Positions 36,334 through 47,180 of a stretch of 64,000 nt of DNA are shown piece by piece (the first letter of the stretch is position 1; every line of letters starts with the position of its first letter). This DNA comes from Trametes villosa (taxonomy: Eukaryota > Basidiomycota > Agaricomycetes > Polyporales > Polyporaceae), in NCBI GenBank assembly GCA_002964805.2, contig PUDQ02000015.1, forward strand, positions 124,001 to 188,000. The letters run 5' to 3'. The notes under the pieces were generated by a model. The model ran no database searches and had not been told where the DNA came from. It was given only the letters and a program-made list of their open reading frames with translations. The position numbers were made by a program, and so were the translations under genes.

Positions 36334-37519
36334 CGCGACGCCACCGCCACGGCATGGCGGGAGTGAAGGTGCGCCTTTCATTCAGTTTAACATGGCCCAT
36401 GAATCCGCCATGCTCTCGTCTCACATTACCCTCCTAGCCGGAGGGTACAGGCTGCCGGTACGCCAGAGCTATGACCACGCCGACTAGTGTCTTCCGGAGT
36501 CTAAACAGTCTCTCGCCATTTCTGCATGCAGTTTCTTGATGTATCTCTGTACCCCTTTGATTTGATTACTCACGTATAGGCATAGTCGCGTCGTTGTTTC
36601 TAATCAAGAGTATACCTCGTACGTCAAGCGAGTGCATACCCCCCGTAGCGCACCCTTCAACCGCCCATGCACTAGGAGCGCGCACCCCGTTAGGCAAGTC
36701 GCTCGAGTAGGATTCCTCCCACCGGCGGATGGGGAGAGTGATGCGTCCCCGTCAATTCATGTCACACGCTCCCACGTAGCGTACACCACAGACATCGGTG
36801 AGAAGCAACATCGTAGGCAGCGCCCATGGTTGCAGCCGTTCTCATACGCGTACCTCACCCAAAGCAGCTCGTAGACGGCTCGTAGTTTACGACAGAAGAC
36901 GCACTGACGAGATCACGATCTATGGGTTAGTGAACCACGCGCCGCGATGGATGCCCGAGTCGAAGCTGGCCGCGAGCACCACTGCTTTGCGACCCTCTGG
37001 TCAGTGCCCCTCCGAAAAGGTGCGCACGCGTGCGCTTGAGGCAGAAGAATCCCCTTCGCGCAGAGGGATTGTGTCGAGCATGCTTATGACGTTGTTCACG
37101 AGCGTGTTCGTATGTGATGTACCTGCTCGCGGGATCAGCCCCGGACGCATGATGGAAAAACACTGGCAGTGGGCGGACACTGACTAGATGCCCTGGGGTA
37201 TTGGCCTTTGGTCCACGCGGTGCCATCGAGCGGATGCAGCACAGGCACTGATACGAACGCGACCGGCCTGCCGCGAGCCGAGAAGCGCTAGCGCATGCGC
37301 TGTGACCGCGGACGCAGAACGAGACGTCTCGGAGTACAGTGGGTGTCGGGCAGGGAGGATCTCTTCTGCTTGACACGGTTGAATGTGTTTCTGTTAAAGG
37401 CTGCCGGAGGGGTACCGCATTCCTGATAATACAACGGCGGAGGGTAATGATACATCAATATAGAGGGGTAAACCGCCGTTAGGGCTGCAGGTAAATAAAA
37501 GAAGGGATGTAAGTTGCGG
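36334..37519. other. Intergenic stretch of 1.2 kb
   Basis: 3' region between the MLKL-like gene and the convergent unknown gene ending at 37520. A plus-strand frame at 36.80-37.19 kb (about 129 codons) has no recognisable domain and no match elsewhere in the window; it is left uncalled. Confidence 0.4.
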
Positions 37520-38629
37520 TTATGACGCCGTAACCACAGGTGGCGGGTCTCGTCTCGCCTTGCGAGGATCCTGGACTTCAATATCCCGCAGTAGGCTTTG
37601 GACTTCCGCCTGGAAGGACTCCTGATGAACGCCAACAGAAAGCGATATCAGTTTGTGCGGCTACGGGGGAATCCAAAAAGGATTGCACACGAACATTGCG
37701 GCTGTGATCGCTGACGAGGGGTATGACTTGCCGCCATGCCCACTTGAATTCATCCATCATACGTTCTCGCACGTCATCTTTAGATGTGAGGAATCTCGCG
37801 ACCCGGACCTGGTGCAGAGACGTATGTCAGCGCGGCCTCGGCACCCAAGAGATCGGCGGCGCGTCTACCTGGGCGTCCTTGTTGCGGATTGCGTGGAAGT
37901 CGCCGATGCTTGCTGGGAACTGCTGGTCACGGCGGCGTTGTATTGCCTCCTCCCGTTCCCTGTGCATGTTTCGCTCTCTAGCAATTGGGGCAATTCTAGA
38001 GAGGTACGCGTGGTTGAGGCGGTCTAGGTTGCTGTCGAACGCATTGGTTGAATCGAAATTCAGCCGGCTGCGCCTATAAAAATTCTGCGCGACGTCAGTA
38101 ATTTCCCGATAACGAGAGACAGCGAGGATATAGGACCACTGCTCCGGTGTAGAGTGACCCGCACTTGCTTCGCAAGCGACTTGACCCGCGCAGAAGATAA
38201 AATCAAAAGAAGAACAGTCGATCATACCTCTGCCCCGGGGACTTCAATGTCCGGCTTGGACTGTGCAAGGTCGACCATGTCGTCGTAGTAGTCTTGCGCC
38301 TGCCAGTGGTACAACGTCCGGACGTCTTGTATATGCTGCTTCTGCATCTCCTGCATGCGCTCTTTCAGTGAGGCCGACGTCTCATGTGCCACATTCGCCT
38401 TCTTGATCGCATCGAGCCTGGGGAGTAGGTTCAAGCGGGCGCTTTTGCAGCAAATGTTTGTGCTCACATACCCTGGAAAGAAGGTCCCGTTGAGTTCCAT
38501 GATATCCTCGACGAACTGCCGCCTTTGGATCGCATCTCGCAACTCGCGCAACTCCTCGGGTGACGCGTCCTTCGCGCGCGCCGCGATAGCGTGTAGGTTG
38601 CGCTGGGTGAGGGGTATCGCTCCAGACAT
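37520..38629 (-). CDS. Unknown helical, charged protein
   Basis: Minus-strand exon chain from ATG 38629 (MSGAIPLTQRNLHAIAARAK) to TAA at 37522-37520. Segments: the N-terminal helical part to about 38222 (DASPEELRELRDAIQRRQFVE, then ASLKERMQEMQKQHIQDV), a second exon near 38090-37850 (YRRSRLNFDSTNAFDSNLDRL, PIARERNMHREREEAIQRR), a third near 37810-37700 (DDVRERMMDEFKWAWRQVIP), and a last one reading AEVQSLLRDIEVQDPRKARR. Residues are strongly charged with heptad-like spacing, suggesting coiled coils. I do not recognise the family. Exact exon borders are uncertain; a short intron interrupts the first segment near 38470 (donor GTATGTG, acceptor CCCCAG). Confidence 0.55.
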
Positions 38630-41384
38630 ATTGCGGATGCTAGTTCTTGCGCTGTTCTTGCGGGACGCTTTCAACGGGCTCTGGAGCCCTGAATTACAAC
38701 TTGGACAGGATACGTCCCGTCGAGAGGATAAGTAAGTGGTGGTCAAAGCGAGTTCGAATTCGATTCCGAGTCCAGACATCAAGTTGAAACAGTACCTCGC
38801 GGTCCAGGCGCCAACTTTCTAAATCAGTACACTAACGCCGCGCGCCGCGCAGCTACGTCACTCGCGCACTCACTTGATCACGCACTCACCGCTCACTCAA
38901 TGGTCAGATATGTCACAACTATGCGTTCGAGTCTTCTCAGTACCCCCTTCGGATCTGGTGGACCATCAGGACCATCCGTAGCCTCTTCGAGTTGCTGGGG
39001 AGGTTGCCAAAGAGGCAACTCCGGCCGCTCATACTACAGCTGTTCACGAGCTTAGAGCGCAAATGGATGATCGGGCGAGTGGACAAGCTTTTGCATCGAC
39101 TTGACCACAAAGGACACAGGCGTAGGCATCCTGTACGCTCCTGTACGCCATGCGGTCGATCGTTGGGATCAGCGCACGGTCATTGAGGAGGAAGTGATTA
39201 ATGATTTCCCATACTAGATCTCGTTCGGGGCCGTCGCATTCGAGGAGGGGAGACGTTTGTCCTGGTGCTCGGTGGCTCGGCTGGGGATGCTGCCGTTTAG
39301 CTGACACCTCGTATGTTCAGGGTCAACGCTAGCGCGACTCGTGACGATGGGCCCGGGCAGCTCACGGTGGAATGGACAAGGAGGGGCAATGCTCACATAG
39401 TATTAGGGCGCCGCGGCCTAGCGGGCCTCGAGTACACCGTGGAAGGTTAATGAACATTGAATATGAAGCCCTCCCGCGATACTGATCAGCTTCGTGCCCA
39501 ATCCCGGTTGTGGCTAGTTGTAGTGGTAGTGGCGCGTGGGCCATAGTATGAGCGCTAAGAGGCGCCTCGGCTCCGATCAACTCGAACTACTAACCTGAGC
39601 CTACTGAGACCGTGGTTCAACGCATCCACCGACATCGTATACCTCCTCGTGACCATGAGGCCCTAGGAATCTAGCTGTCTTTGGCAATACTTGAGCACAG
39701 TGTGCTGTACGCTGGGGATACATCACGGTCTCGTTAACGTCACGGTCTCACCTGTCGCTATGAAACTTAGGCTCATCACCTTCAACGCCTCGCTGGTAAC
39801 TCCTCTACCAATCGAACGACGGGGAAAAGATAATGGCTTGTGGCAGGGGGAACCCGTAAAAGATGTCAGTGTTTGATCGTTAAGCATATCCTCGTAAATA
39901 TTGAACTGACCCGCGAGTTGCAGTGATTCCTTCCCAGGTCGCTACATGGTACGGAGGCCTTACTTAGGGAGTTATCGACGGTTGTACGCTCTCAACACAC
40001 TTGCGGGCGCACCCCGGAGGACAACTCGGCGCATCGCGGCGGTGAATACTGCAGCTCATCAACAATTCTGCGGGTAAGCACCGTAAACATCGCGAGACCA
40101 ACCGATGCCGCTGTGCACACCTACCGTGTCGTTCCGCGTCCATGAAAGATCATGCCGCGAGAAGTAGGCCAATACGCAGAGTTAGCTTGATTGCTCAATC
40201 ATCAGTTCCCTGGCGGCTGAGCGACGAAGTGCACTCTGTGGTTCCGCAACCGATGCCGTCATCTAGATGCCTGACCATCGGTCGAGCTTTCCCATGTCAA
40301 TCTGAGTTCTCTGGATGCGTACATTTCCTCTTTTTGTCTCGCTATTCCATACGGTGTAAAGGGCCGTGTTGAATATGCGGGGCAAACCCGTCCGTGTGGG
40401 CGATAGAGCCCAAGCTCAGGAATGGACTGAACATTGATGATCTCGGTCCCGTCTCCTTCGTAGACGTCACGCAGCACCTTTCAGCCCCTTCGATCCTCAC
40501 ACTGCCCCTCCATGCTACGGGTACCCGCGTCGCAACCAAGTGAGTAGGACGGGGCCGCACTATGGAGTGGGCAGGGCAAGGAATGGAGGAGGTGGCATGT
40601 CAGGCGCAGATATCGGCGGACAGTCACTTCGATGACCCGATCGCGAGACCATTGTACACCCTTTGTACGCTGTTCAGCCTGCAGAGACTGTCATATACGC
40701 TGGTGGTGTCGGTGGTCCGCAGGTGTAGCTGGACCGTCTGAAACAGTACCGCAGACCGTTTGTGACAGCCCGGATCGTCGATGGAAGTTGAAGCGTACAT
40801 CACATCTAGGAGGCCCGGGTCCTGGCTCTTCTCTCGCGCTGCTTGAGTCTTGAGTTTGTACAGCCGAACGCTTGTATATGGCTGCTGATTGGACACAAAC
40901 TGGCTTTCTGACGACTGTAGTCAAGATGTGCTGGTGGGAGAAGAGAAGTATTGATGATGCGCGCTCGACTGCACGTCAATTCGTCGGAGCCGCGCGCTTT
41001 CTGCAGCTATACGAGTCTTCTAGCTGACGCGTCTTCCCACAGTGATCACTCTCGTTATGCCTCTCATATGAGGTATTGTATCCAGCCCGTCTGGTCGGAA
41101 ACCGTCGACCTACCCCGCTGTGTACTCGCCCCGTGCTTCGTCGGTCTCGTCGACTGTTCGACATCGCTTCGATCGGGCCGCTTCCAACGGGGATCTGCGC
41201 GGCGTCGCGCAGTGGCAATGCCTTTCATTACCGCACTTGTTCCCCGGCTCCCCGGATTTGCCTGAGGAACACACAGTACACGAGGAGGATATCTGACCTT
41301 CCTCAGCGCTCCCGCGCCCTCCGATCTCTTCGCTGGTTCAACCCTCTTGCGCTCGACCAGACTTCTCCCGCGTCGCATCGTGCA
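38630..41384. other. Gene-poor stretch of 2.8 kb with weak coding-like remnants
   Basis: Two minus-strand frames look protein-like, at 40896-40624 (MSNQQPYTSVRLYKLKTQAA) and about 40500-40259 (LRDVYEGDGTEIINVQSIPE). They could be exons of an unrecognised or decayed gene, but I could not build a start-to-stop model. The last 270 bp (41115-41384) have a diverged copy at 45.88-46.15 kb and belong to the promoter of the 41657 gene. Confidence 0.35.
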
Positions 41385-41498
41385 CGATATCTACTCGCGA
41401 CTTCGATATCTACTTGCTGCTACGATATCCTCTGGCTGTTTCGATATCCACCTCCAGCTTCGATATCATGCATACACCAGGATATCGTCCTTCAAGAA
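41385..41498 (+). promoter_or_regulatory. Six-copy 19-bp array of GATATC palindromes upstream of the 41657 gene
   Basis: GATATC occurs at 41386, 41405, 41424, 41443, 41462 and 41481, an exact 19-bp period. Five of the six units start with CGATATC (the last with GGATATC), whereas the remaining 12 bases of each unit vary (first unit CGATATCTACTCGCGACTT). A constant 6-7 bp core at fixed spacing with free spacers is what a multi-site operator looks like, not a simple minisatellite. GATATC contains GATA on both strands, so a GATA-type zinc finger is a candidate binder; this is inference. A TATA-like TATAAAT follows at 41504-41510. Confidence 0.75.
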
Positions 41499-41503
41499 TC
41501 ACG

Positions 41504-41510
41504 TATAAAT
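41504..41510 (+). promoter_or_regulatory. TATA-like box of the 41657 gene
   Basis: TATAAAT, 147 bp upstream of the ATG and 18 bp after the last GATATC. The diverged copy of this promoter also has a TATA-like ATATAAG at a similar distance (about 46.27 kb, ATG 46426). Confidence 0.45.
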
Positions 41511-41656
41511 TTGATAGGTCGATGGCTCGCCATTCACCCCAACATCCTTCTGGACCTACTTCCCCCTGCGGTTTGCTCATAAAGGTGCCGTGTTTTGTCT
41601 TTCTGCGTCAGCAGAGGCGAGCATCTCATCCCCTCCGTCTAGCTCCTTGACCGGAC

Positions 41657-43167
41657 ATGCCTCAGGACCTAGAGCCCCGCGACCCGTTCCTCAGTTACGA
41701 CACTGTCGATAGTCGCTTCCCCCGCGCAACCGGGACCGCGGAGGATCAAGAATTGCCATCGGCTCTCGTCTACCAGAATGGTGGTGCGTTCCCTGACAGC
41801 GCACGGAGCCCTGACCTCAGCCTTGTCGATACGGTATGGGCTCTGCAATTAATCACTCGTACTATCATGCTCACCTCTTTCATGCCGCGCAGTCGAACAT
41901 GACGGATGTGTCCGGCACGTTCTTGAACAGAGGAAACACGCCTACAGCCGAGGAGATCACGAACTTGATGCTTCAGTCCGAGGGAGTCACCGCGGATTTT
42001 TTGTCGCTATTGGTGAGTTTTGAGTTGTGGTGGTTGCTTCCGCTTTTCGCTAACTAGTTACTAGCCGCCCAATTCTGAAGACGCGATGCGTGTGGATGGT
42101 TTGCCTCGGCGGATCCTCGCTGTAAGTCTTCGGACCCCTGGCGTGTGGGAAGGCTTTCACTCACAGTCGACGTACAGGACTCATACCCAGCGCCGCAGGT
42201 TGACCTGTCGGTAGCCCGCTCCTCCGGCTACGTGACAACACACCCCGCCACGGGAACTCAAGCCACTTCATCAATCGGGTCGGCTCCTGTGTCCACTTCC
42301 GAAGCTCGTGGCGAGCTTCCCGTGCCTCATCAGCAGCATGCTTCTGCTACTACATGCCTCGACAGTCCTTCCACGCGACAAGACCACCCCAATGCCGTAC
42401 CTTCGGATGGTGAAATGGACATCCAGTCGTTTAGGGACGCCAACCAGAGCCAGTGGGCCATCCCTCAGGAGCTGTACCAGGGCAACAGCCGGAGCGCTCC
42501 GAAGGACGGCAAGTTCCCAGCTATGCCCGTCGACGTAGCCGCACAGGACGCTCTGCGTCCGGAGTCTCTCATAGAAGCGCTCAACCACCCCCTGGTGTCA
42601 GCGTTCCCGGACCCGGAGGCTAAGCGAAGAAGCAAGAGGTTTACTATCCGTTTTGCTGTAAGTGCCGCTCGCCCGAGTTCCCCCAGGTTGTCATGATAAA
42701 GGATACTGAATTTGCCCCAGTTCCAGGGCCGACATGAATGCAACGCAGCGACTCAATTCCTCGAGTACGCGTCTGGCAATCAGGACTCCCGGTTCGTCGA
42801 ATCCGCTAGGACGCACTCCAAAGCCCCCGTATCGGTGGCGAAGGCCGTGCCCCTTGTGCGGATCAAGGTTGTTGAGCTAGTTGCCCGGGAACTGCACAAG
42901 TTCCTGGTCAGTCTACCTTTTCATCTCATGCGCCACGCTTATCTTGCTGACCTTACCTTTCAGAGTGAATTGGAGACGGCGGCCAGGGCCCCTCCCGCGC
43001 AGCAGACTGGTGAATACCCTGCCAAGAGGCCGCCGCCGCCGCTACAGTTCAAAGGCCGCGACGTCAAGTATGAGCATATACAGATCGTCTCCATCTTCCG
43101 ACCTACGGCCGCGTCCATGCAGGCGATGCTCGTGATCCGCCCCGACTGTTACCACTTCTACGAATGA
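41657..43167 (+). CDS. Unknown protein under the GATATC-array promoter
   Basis: Six exons in phase: 41657-41833, 41893-42012, 42065-42121, 42178-42657, 42721-42906 and 42964-43167, giving 407 residues. The fourth exon could also start at 42199 (CCGCAG acceptor). There is no signal peptide, membrane segment or domain that I recognise. The middle is Ser/Thr/Pro-rich. A basic segment (FPDPEAKRRSKRFTIRFAFQ) precedes a better structured C-terminal half (ATQFLEYASGNQDSRFVE, KAVPLVRIKVVELVARELHK, then VKYEHIQIVSIFRPTAASMQ). A second, truncated copy lies at 46426-47170, with similar promoter, TATA position and start (MPQDLEPRDPF against MPYSEFRPSSP). Coding status is supported by phase-consistent splicing and by the copy. 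Function unknown. Confidence 0.65.
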
Positions 43168-45099
43168 TTACCCCGAGTCTGCTGCTCGGCGCGGACGGTG
43201 CGCTCTCACATCGATCTCGGTCCCAATGATAGCGCTGACTAGACTCCCAGCTCGCCCCGAGGATGGAGCGTGTGTAGTAGCAGTTCCTATAACACAAGCT
43301 GCCTTCCCCTTTCTCGCTCGTGACCCGCCTTCACCGCACGTCTTGTACTATACAGATCTCTGGCCACGGTCGGTTCGGAATTTTTCGCCCTGTACAGTAG
43401 CTCGCGCCTCATAATTGCATTCACATTTGCCTCTCCAGAGCTCCGAGTATGCGCTGTCACGCACTACATTGACAATATCATGGGCATTGCGCATACACTC
43501 TGTGGTGTATCGGGTTGTTGATCTTTCACCATCGTCACTCTTTGTCTTTACACTCCTCTCCCGAGCCGTTACGATGTTCGCTCCGCTCGTGCCGCACTCT
43601 ATTGCATGATCTCAACTACTCTACTACAAGCGACAGGCTGTCATCCTCCATCTCTGGATGGTGAACCAGTTGACGCTCTCCTGGCCTCCCAAGGACGAAG
43701 TCGAGACCATCAGGACGCCGGCAGGTAGGAACGGCGGTATCACCATGGAAGCCCACGCATACGATCTTGTTATATTCGTGGCGTGTAGCTCTGTGGCATC
43801 TGCATCGCCGTCGCAGTAGAGTCCACGTCGAGTATAGTAACGCCCACGATTGTTTATACTTGGTGGCGGCTGGTGGTGTGCGGGAACTGGCCCGACCGTC
43901 TGGCGCAACGGTGTCGCGACCGAACTCTGGCCGGCAGCCCGGCGCCTCTCGGGAGATTGGGAAGGAACGCTGCCGCGATGCAACGGCTTGTCTTATTGTT
44001 CCCTGTGGGCGCAAGCATTCAGTCCTGACTCGAGGCACCAGGAGCGAGCGACTATGACAAACACATGACAAAGTGCGATCATCGCAGGAAAGGCCACGCG
44101 CTAGTGTGCTCGGTCGCCGGGCACACCATCTTCGGGAAGCGATGTCGACGATGGGAATTCGCAGGAACATTTCTCGAAAACACGCCCTCATGCTGGAGGA
44201 CTCAGGATAGCTACTTACTGGCGGTGTGGCGTCGCTCGTTGGCGCGGTCGTCGACAACTGTGGTTAAGACCACGGCGGGTGGGGGTGGCGGCTAGTAGTA
44301 GTTACTCACGTCGTCATGACATCCCTTGCCCAATTCCGGCGCAGTGTGGGGAAGCCGAAGCGAGCATGCCGCTAACTACGCGTTGAAGCAGCGCACGCAA
44401 GAATTTAGCCAGGATAGAAATTGGGAATAGAGATACTGACATGCATCTTGAACGCCACGAAAAATATCGGGTTTGACGATCATGTTAGCCTCGTGCGTCG
44501 TATCCCTTGATGGCAGTCTAGCATACCTTCGTACCGGGAAGCTTGAAAGTGTGCCCGGAGGGTAAGAGACGGCTTGGCCAGCAAAAGGAAGATACGGCGG
44601 GTCTCGCTGCGAGACTGCTTGAGCGATGTGGGGACTTGGGGAGTTTCGAACCCAACATATGGTGTAGTTCCCTGTAAAGGGTGCCTATTAGTCGTTAAAG
44701 ATCTTATATGCCTGCCAAGGTCTGTCACGATGACGATGTTTAGACACTTCAAATGTATATGTCGCTTCTACATGCTCTACGTACACCGGGTGTAGCCGCC
44801 TCATTCGCCTTCTTCGTCGAACATAGCCTGGGCAGAGAGCCGGGTGCGCACGCTCGCGAAAGAGACTCATGAACACATACCAAAGTGAGAGTCTTCGTTT
44901 GAAGTCCAATACAACCTCGACAATCGCCGCCGATAGACCGCGTCGCGCAACTCGCGTTGCTGTTCAGGTTGTGTTCAGGAGACTAGAACCCAAAGGCGCG
45001 CTGCGGCGACATCGTGTACGTTGCACCTATCAGAAGGCATTGTCGTCAGAAACCCTATGGAATAACGCTCGGTATGGTGACATAGCTACTAGTCATGAG
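43168..45099. other. Stretch of 1.9 kb without a clear gene
   Basis: 3' flank of the 41657 gene. On the minus strand at about 43990-43616 two overlapping frames look partly protein-like (for example GDTAVPTCRRPDGLDFVLGR), possibly the tail of a decayed gene. Nothing could be assembled or named. A tRNA-like TTCGAA stretch near 44650 does not fold as a tRNA. Confidence 0.35.
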
Positions 45100-45445
45100 T
45101 GCAGGAGAGCGCGTCCTTGCCGGGGGGAGTCAGGCGATGGTGGCAGCACGAGCGTGATGATATTTAGGCGCGCGTCAGCTCTCGCTGCTACCACCAGCTT
45201 CGCCGCCCACATCCCGCCAAACTGAGCAGCCACGCGAGGACGTGTAGTCGTTGAGACGATCGCAGGGGAAGTCTACACTGAGCTTTAGTCAAAGGTGCGC
45301 ACATCGTCGTCCACTCCGCTGCCCGCCGTTCAAGCTAGTACGCCCAGGAAATGCCCAAAGCAGGTCGGAACTTCATAGCACGCGCGATGGAAGGCGCGTC
45401 TCGCCCTCGCTTCGTGCGGAGAACATTGCTAGATATTCTGTACCA
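45100..45445 (+). pseudogene. Decayed copy of the CWC27 promoter and first exons
   Basis: This matches 51490-51785 along its length: the inverted GGTGGTGGTAGCAGCGAG-type sequence, the CTTCGCCGCCCACA leader, the first coding exon and the second (GCCCAAAGC..GTCGGAACTTCATAGCAC). Compared with the intact gene the ATG has become ACG, and the Trp codon in ELWSK has become TAG (GAGCTTTAGTCAAAG). The copy ends soon after the second exon. It therefore cannot make the protein. Confidence 0.85.
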
Positions 45446-45519
45446 CCCACACCAATATCGACCATCAGGTATGTCGCCGAATTCGCCGGGGATCGCTACT
45501 CATACCTCCCCCTTCCATT

Positions 45520-45760
45520 ACCGCGCGGCTCGGGCGACAGGACCTCGTTGCAGCCCTGCTGGTGCCGGTCGGGTTGCGGATAGTCGAACAGGATCTCATC
45601 TACGCGCGGGAGGCTGCCGACATCCTCGAGTTGCTTGTATGCTGTTCCGTCGCTACAGTGACTGCGTGTGGAAAGGAGAACAGAAGGACCGGCGCCGGCC
45701 TGCAAGGATTCCGCGAGCAGTGCTCTATTCTGCGGCCGCGAGACTGGTACGAGGACTAAC
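45520..45760 (+). pseudogene. Fragment copied from the NTF2-like gene
   Basis: The sequence follows the fifth exon of the gene at 54879-57660 (57261-57521): GGACCTCGTTGCAGCCCTGC, GGATCTCATCTACGCGCGGG, GCGAGCAG..ATTCTGCGGCC. The reading frame still shows DLIYAREAADILELL and ILRPRDW. It lies in the same orientation as its source and directly follows the CWC27 fragment, but has no start, no upstream exons and no splice sites. Confidence 0.8.
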
Positions 45761-45767
45761 TGAGGCC

Positions 45768-45855
45768 CGCTCAAGGATCTGCTACCGACGTGTTTCGTTA
45801 TTGGGGGCGCGGAGATGATACTCGACCCGGTGCGTACGCTGTGCGACCGGATTTT
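45768..45855 (+). pseudogene. Fragment copied from the alpha/beta hydrolase gene
   Basis: GCTCAAGGATCTGCTACCGA and GCGGAGATGATACTCGACCC match 59463-59550 of the hydrolase gene (GLLKGLPPTCIIIGGAEMIL, DPVRTLRDR). Fewer than 15 bases separate it from the NTF2-like fragment, whereas the sources are 1.9 kb apart. Only about 30 codons are kept. Confidence 0.8.
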
Positions 45856-45879
45856 GATTGGGCAAAGTCTACTACAGTC

Positions 45880-47180
45880 GGCCCTCACTCCGTTTGACTG
45901 CAGAGAGATATCCGCCTTTCCCGCCGTGTACTCCTCCGGCAGGCTGAACGACACGCGAGCATCGCTACGACTGCGCTATATCCAACGGGAGTCTGCGCAT
46001 GAACGTCGCGCCCTGGTGACGACCTTCATTTCCGCACTTCGTTCCTGGCGTGCCTCTGGCCTCCCGGACTGGGGGAAATATCCGACCTACTACCTCAACG
46101 CCCCCGGACCCACCGGTCATTTGGTTGATCTTCTCCCGGTTTTGCATCAGGGATGATATACACTAACAGCCTCGATATCTTAATGTAAAGCATACGCCAG
46201 GATAGCAGCCTTCACGAAATTAACATGCGTGGCACCGAGGGCGGAGTGCAACTCAGTGCACGGCGAGCGACATATAAGTATGGGGGCGTTGGCAGCTCGC
46301 CATCTACACCAGCCTCAATCTACACCTACTTCCGCCTCCACTGTACCTATAAAGGTGCAGTGCTCTACCGTTCTACGTCGGCATATGCGAGTATCTCATG
46401 TCCTTCATCTAGCTTCTTGACCAGACATGCCTTACTCGGAGTTCCGCCCCTCGTCCCCGACTGACCGTACCATCAACTTTTTTTACCCTCTCGAAACCGG
46501 GCCCGCGGAAGATCGAGAAGCGTTATCAACCCCGGTCTACAGCGTACCGAGCACTGACTACTATGATATCATGGTATGGTATCAACCTTGAATTGATTAC
46601 TCGTACTCCCGTGCTCACTCTTTCAAGTGCAACGCGCAGTGGGACGATGTTCACAGCCCGTGCGCTACGTGGCTGGAGGCGATGCTCAACGGGACATATA
46701 CGGTTGCCTCAGAGGAGTTTGATGAATGGCCCGTGTACATGTTGGGAGCATCATCGGTGAGTTTCGGGGCATAGTGGTTGCTGCCGCTTTGGCCTAACTA
46801 GTAGCTAGGAACAGCCCAATTCTGAGAGCACAATGCTTGTGAATGGGGAAAACTCTCCTCGCAACCCCGCAGTAAGCTGCCAGACTCGCGACCTGTGGCG
46901 AGGCTTTCGCTCACAGTACATATAGCACGTATGTTCAGTGCAGGCCGGCCAGTCGGCAGCGCGCTCGTCCGGTCCCGCGGCGACCCATGGACCTGCCACG
47001 AGTGATCAAGCCACTTCTGACGGGTCGGCTCCTGTGTCCACTTCCGAATCTCGCAGCGAGCTTCCCGTGTCTCTTCAACGGCATGCTTCTGATATGTGCC
47101 TCGACGGTTCTCCCGCGCGACGGGACCGCCCTGATGTCGTACCTTCGGATGGAAAAATGGCCCGACCGCGCCAGTGGTCG
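45880..47180 (+). pseudogene. Truncated second copy of the 41657 gene with its promoter
   Basis: Homology to 41115-42420 covers the upstream region, the GATATC array, the TATA region and the first four exons. The start is ATG 46426 (MPYSEFRPSSPTDR against MPQDLEPRDPF). The block SAPVSTSESRSELPVSLQRH matches SAPVSTSEARGELPVPHQQH. The copy stops in the middle of exon 4 after VPSDGKM and runs straight into P450 sequence near 47170-47190, so the C-terminal half is missing. Early exons are quite diverged; whether a short protein is still made is unclear. Confidence 0.75.
46155..46206 (+). promoter_or_regulatory. Reduced GATATC array in the duplicated promoter
   Basis: GATATA at 46155, GATATC at 46174 (19 bp apart) and GATAGC at 46201 (19 plus an 8-bp insertion). 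These correspond to the last three units of the array at 41385-41498. Shared flanks such as GCATACGCCAGGATAG against GCATACACCAGGATAT confirm the relationship. Confidence 0.6.

Noticed and set aside
36798..37187. 129-codon plus-strand ORF
   Set aside because: No domain, no splice partners, no copy elsewhere in the window; left as intergenic.
41385..41498. CRISPR-like interpretation of the 19-bp periodic array
   Set aside because: The conserved core is 6-7 bp, spacers are 12 bp and the genome is eukaryotic; an operator array is the better reading.
44560..44700. Possible tRNA on the minus strand (GGGTTCGAAACTC)
   Set aside because: Only a T-loop-like stretch; acceptor, D and anticodon stems do not pair.
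45351..45818. A 155-codon ORF as a real gene
   Set aside because: It crosses the joint between the CWC27 and NTF2-like fragments in a frame unrelated to either protein.
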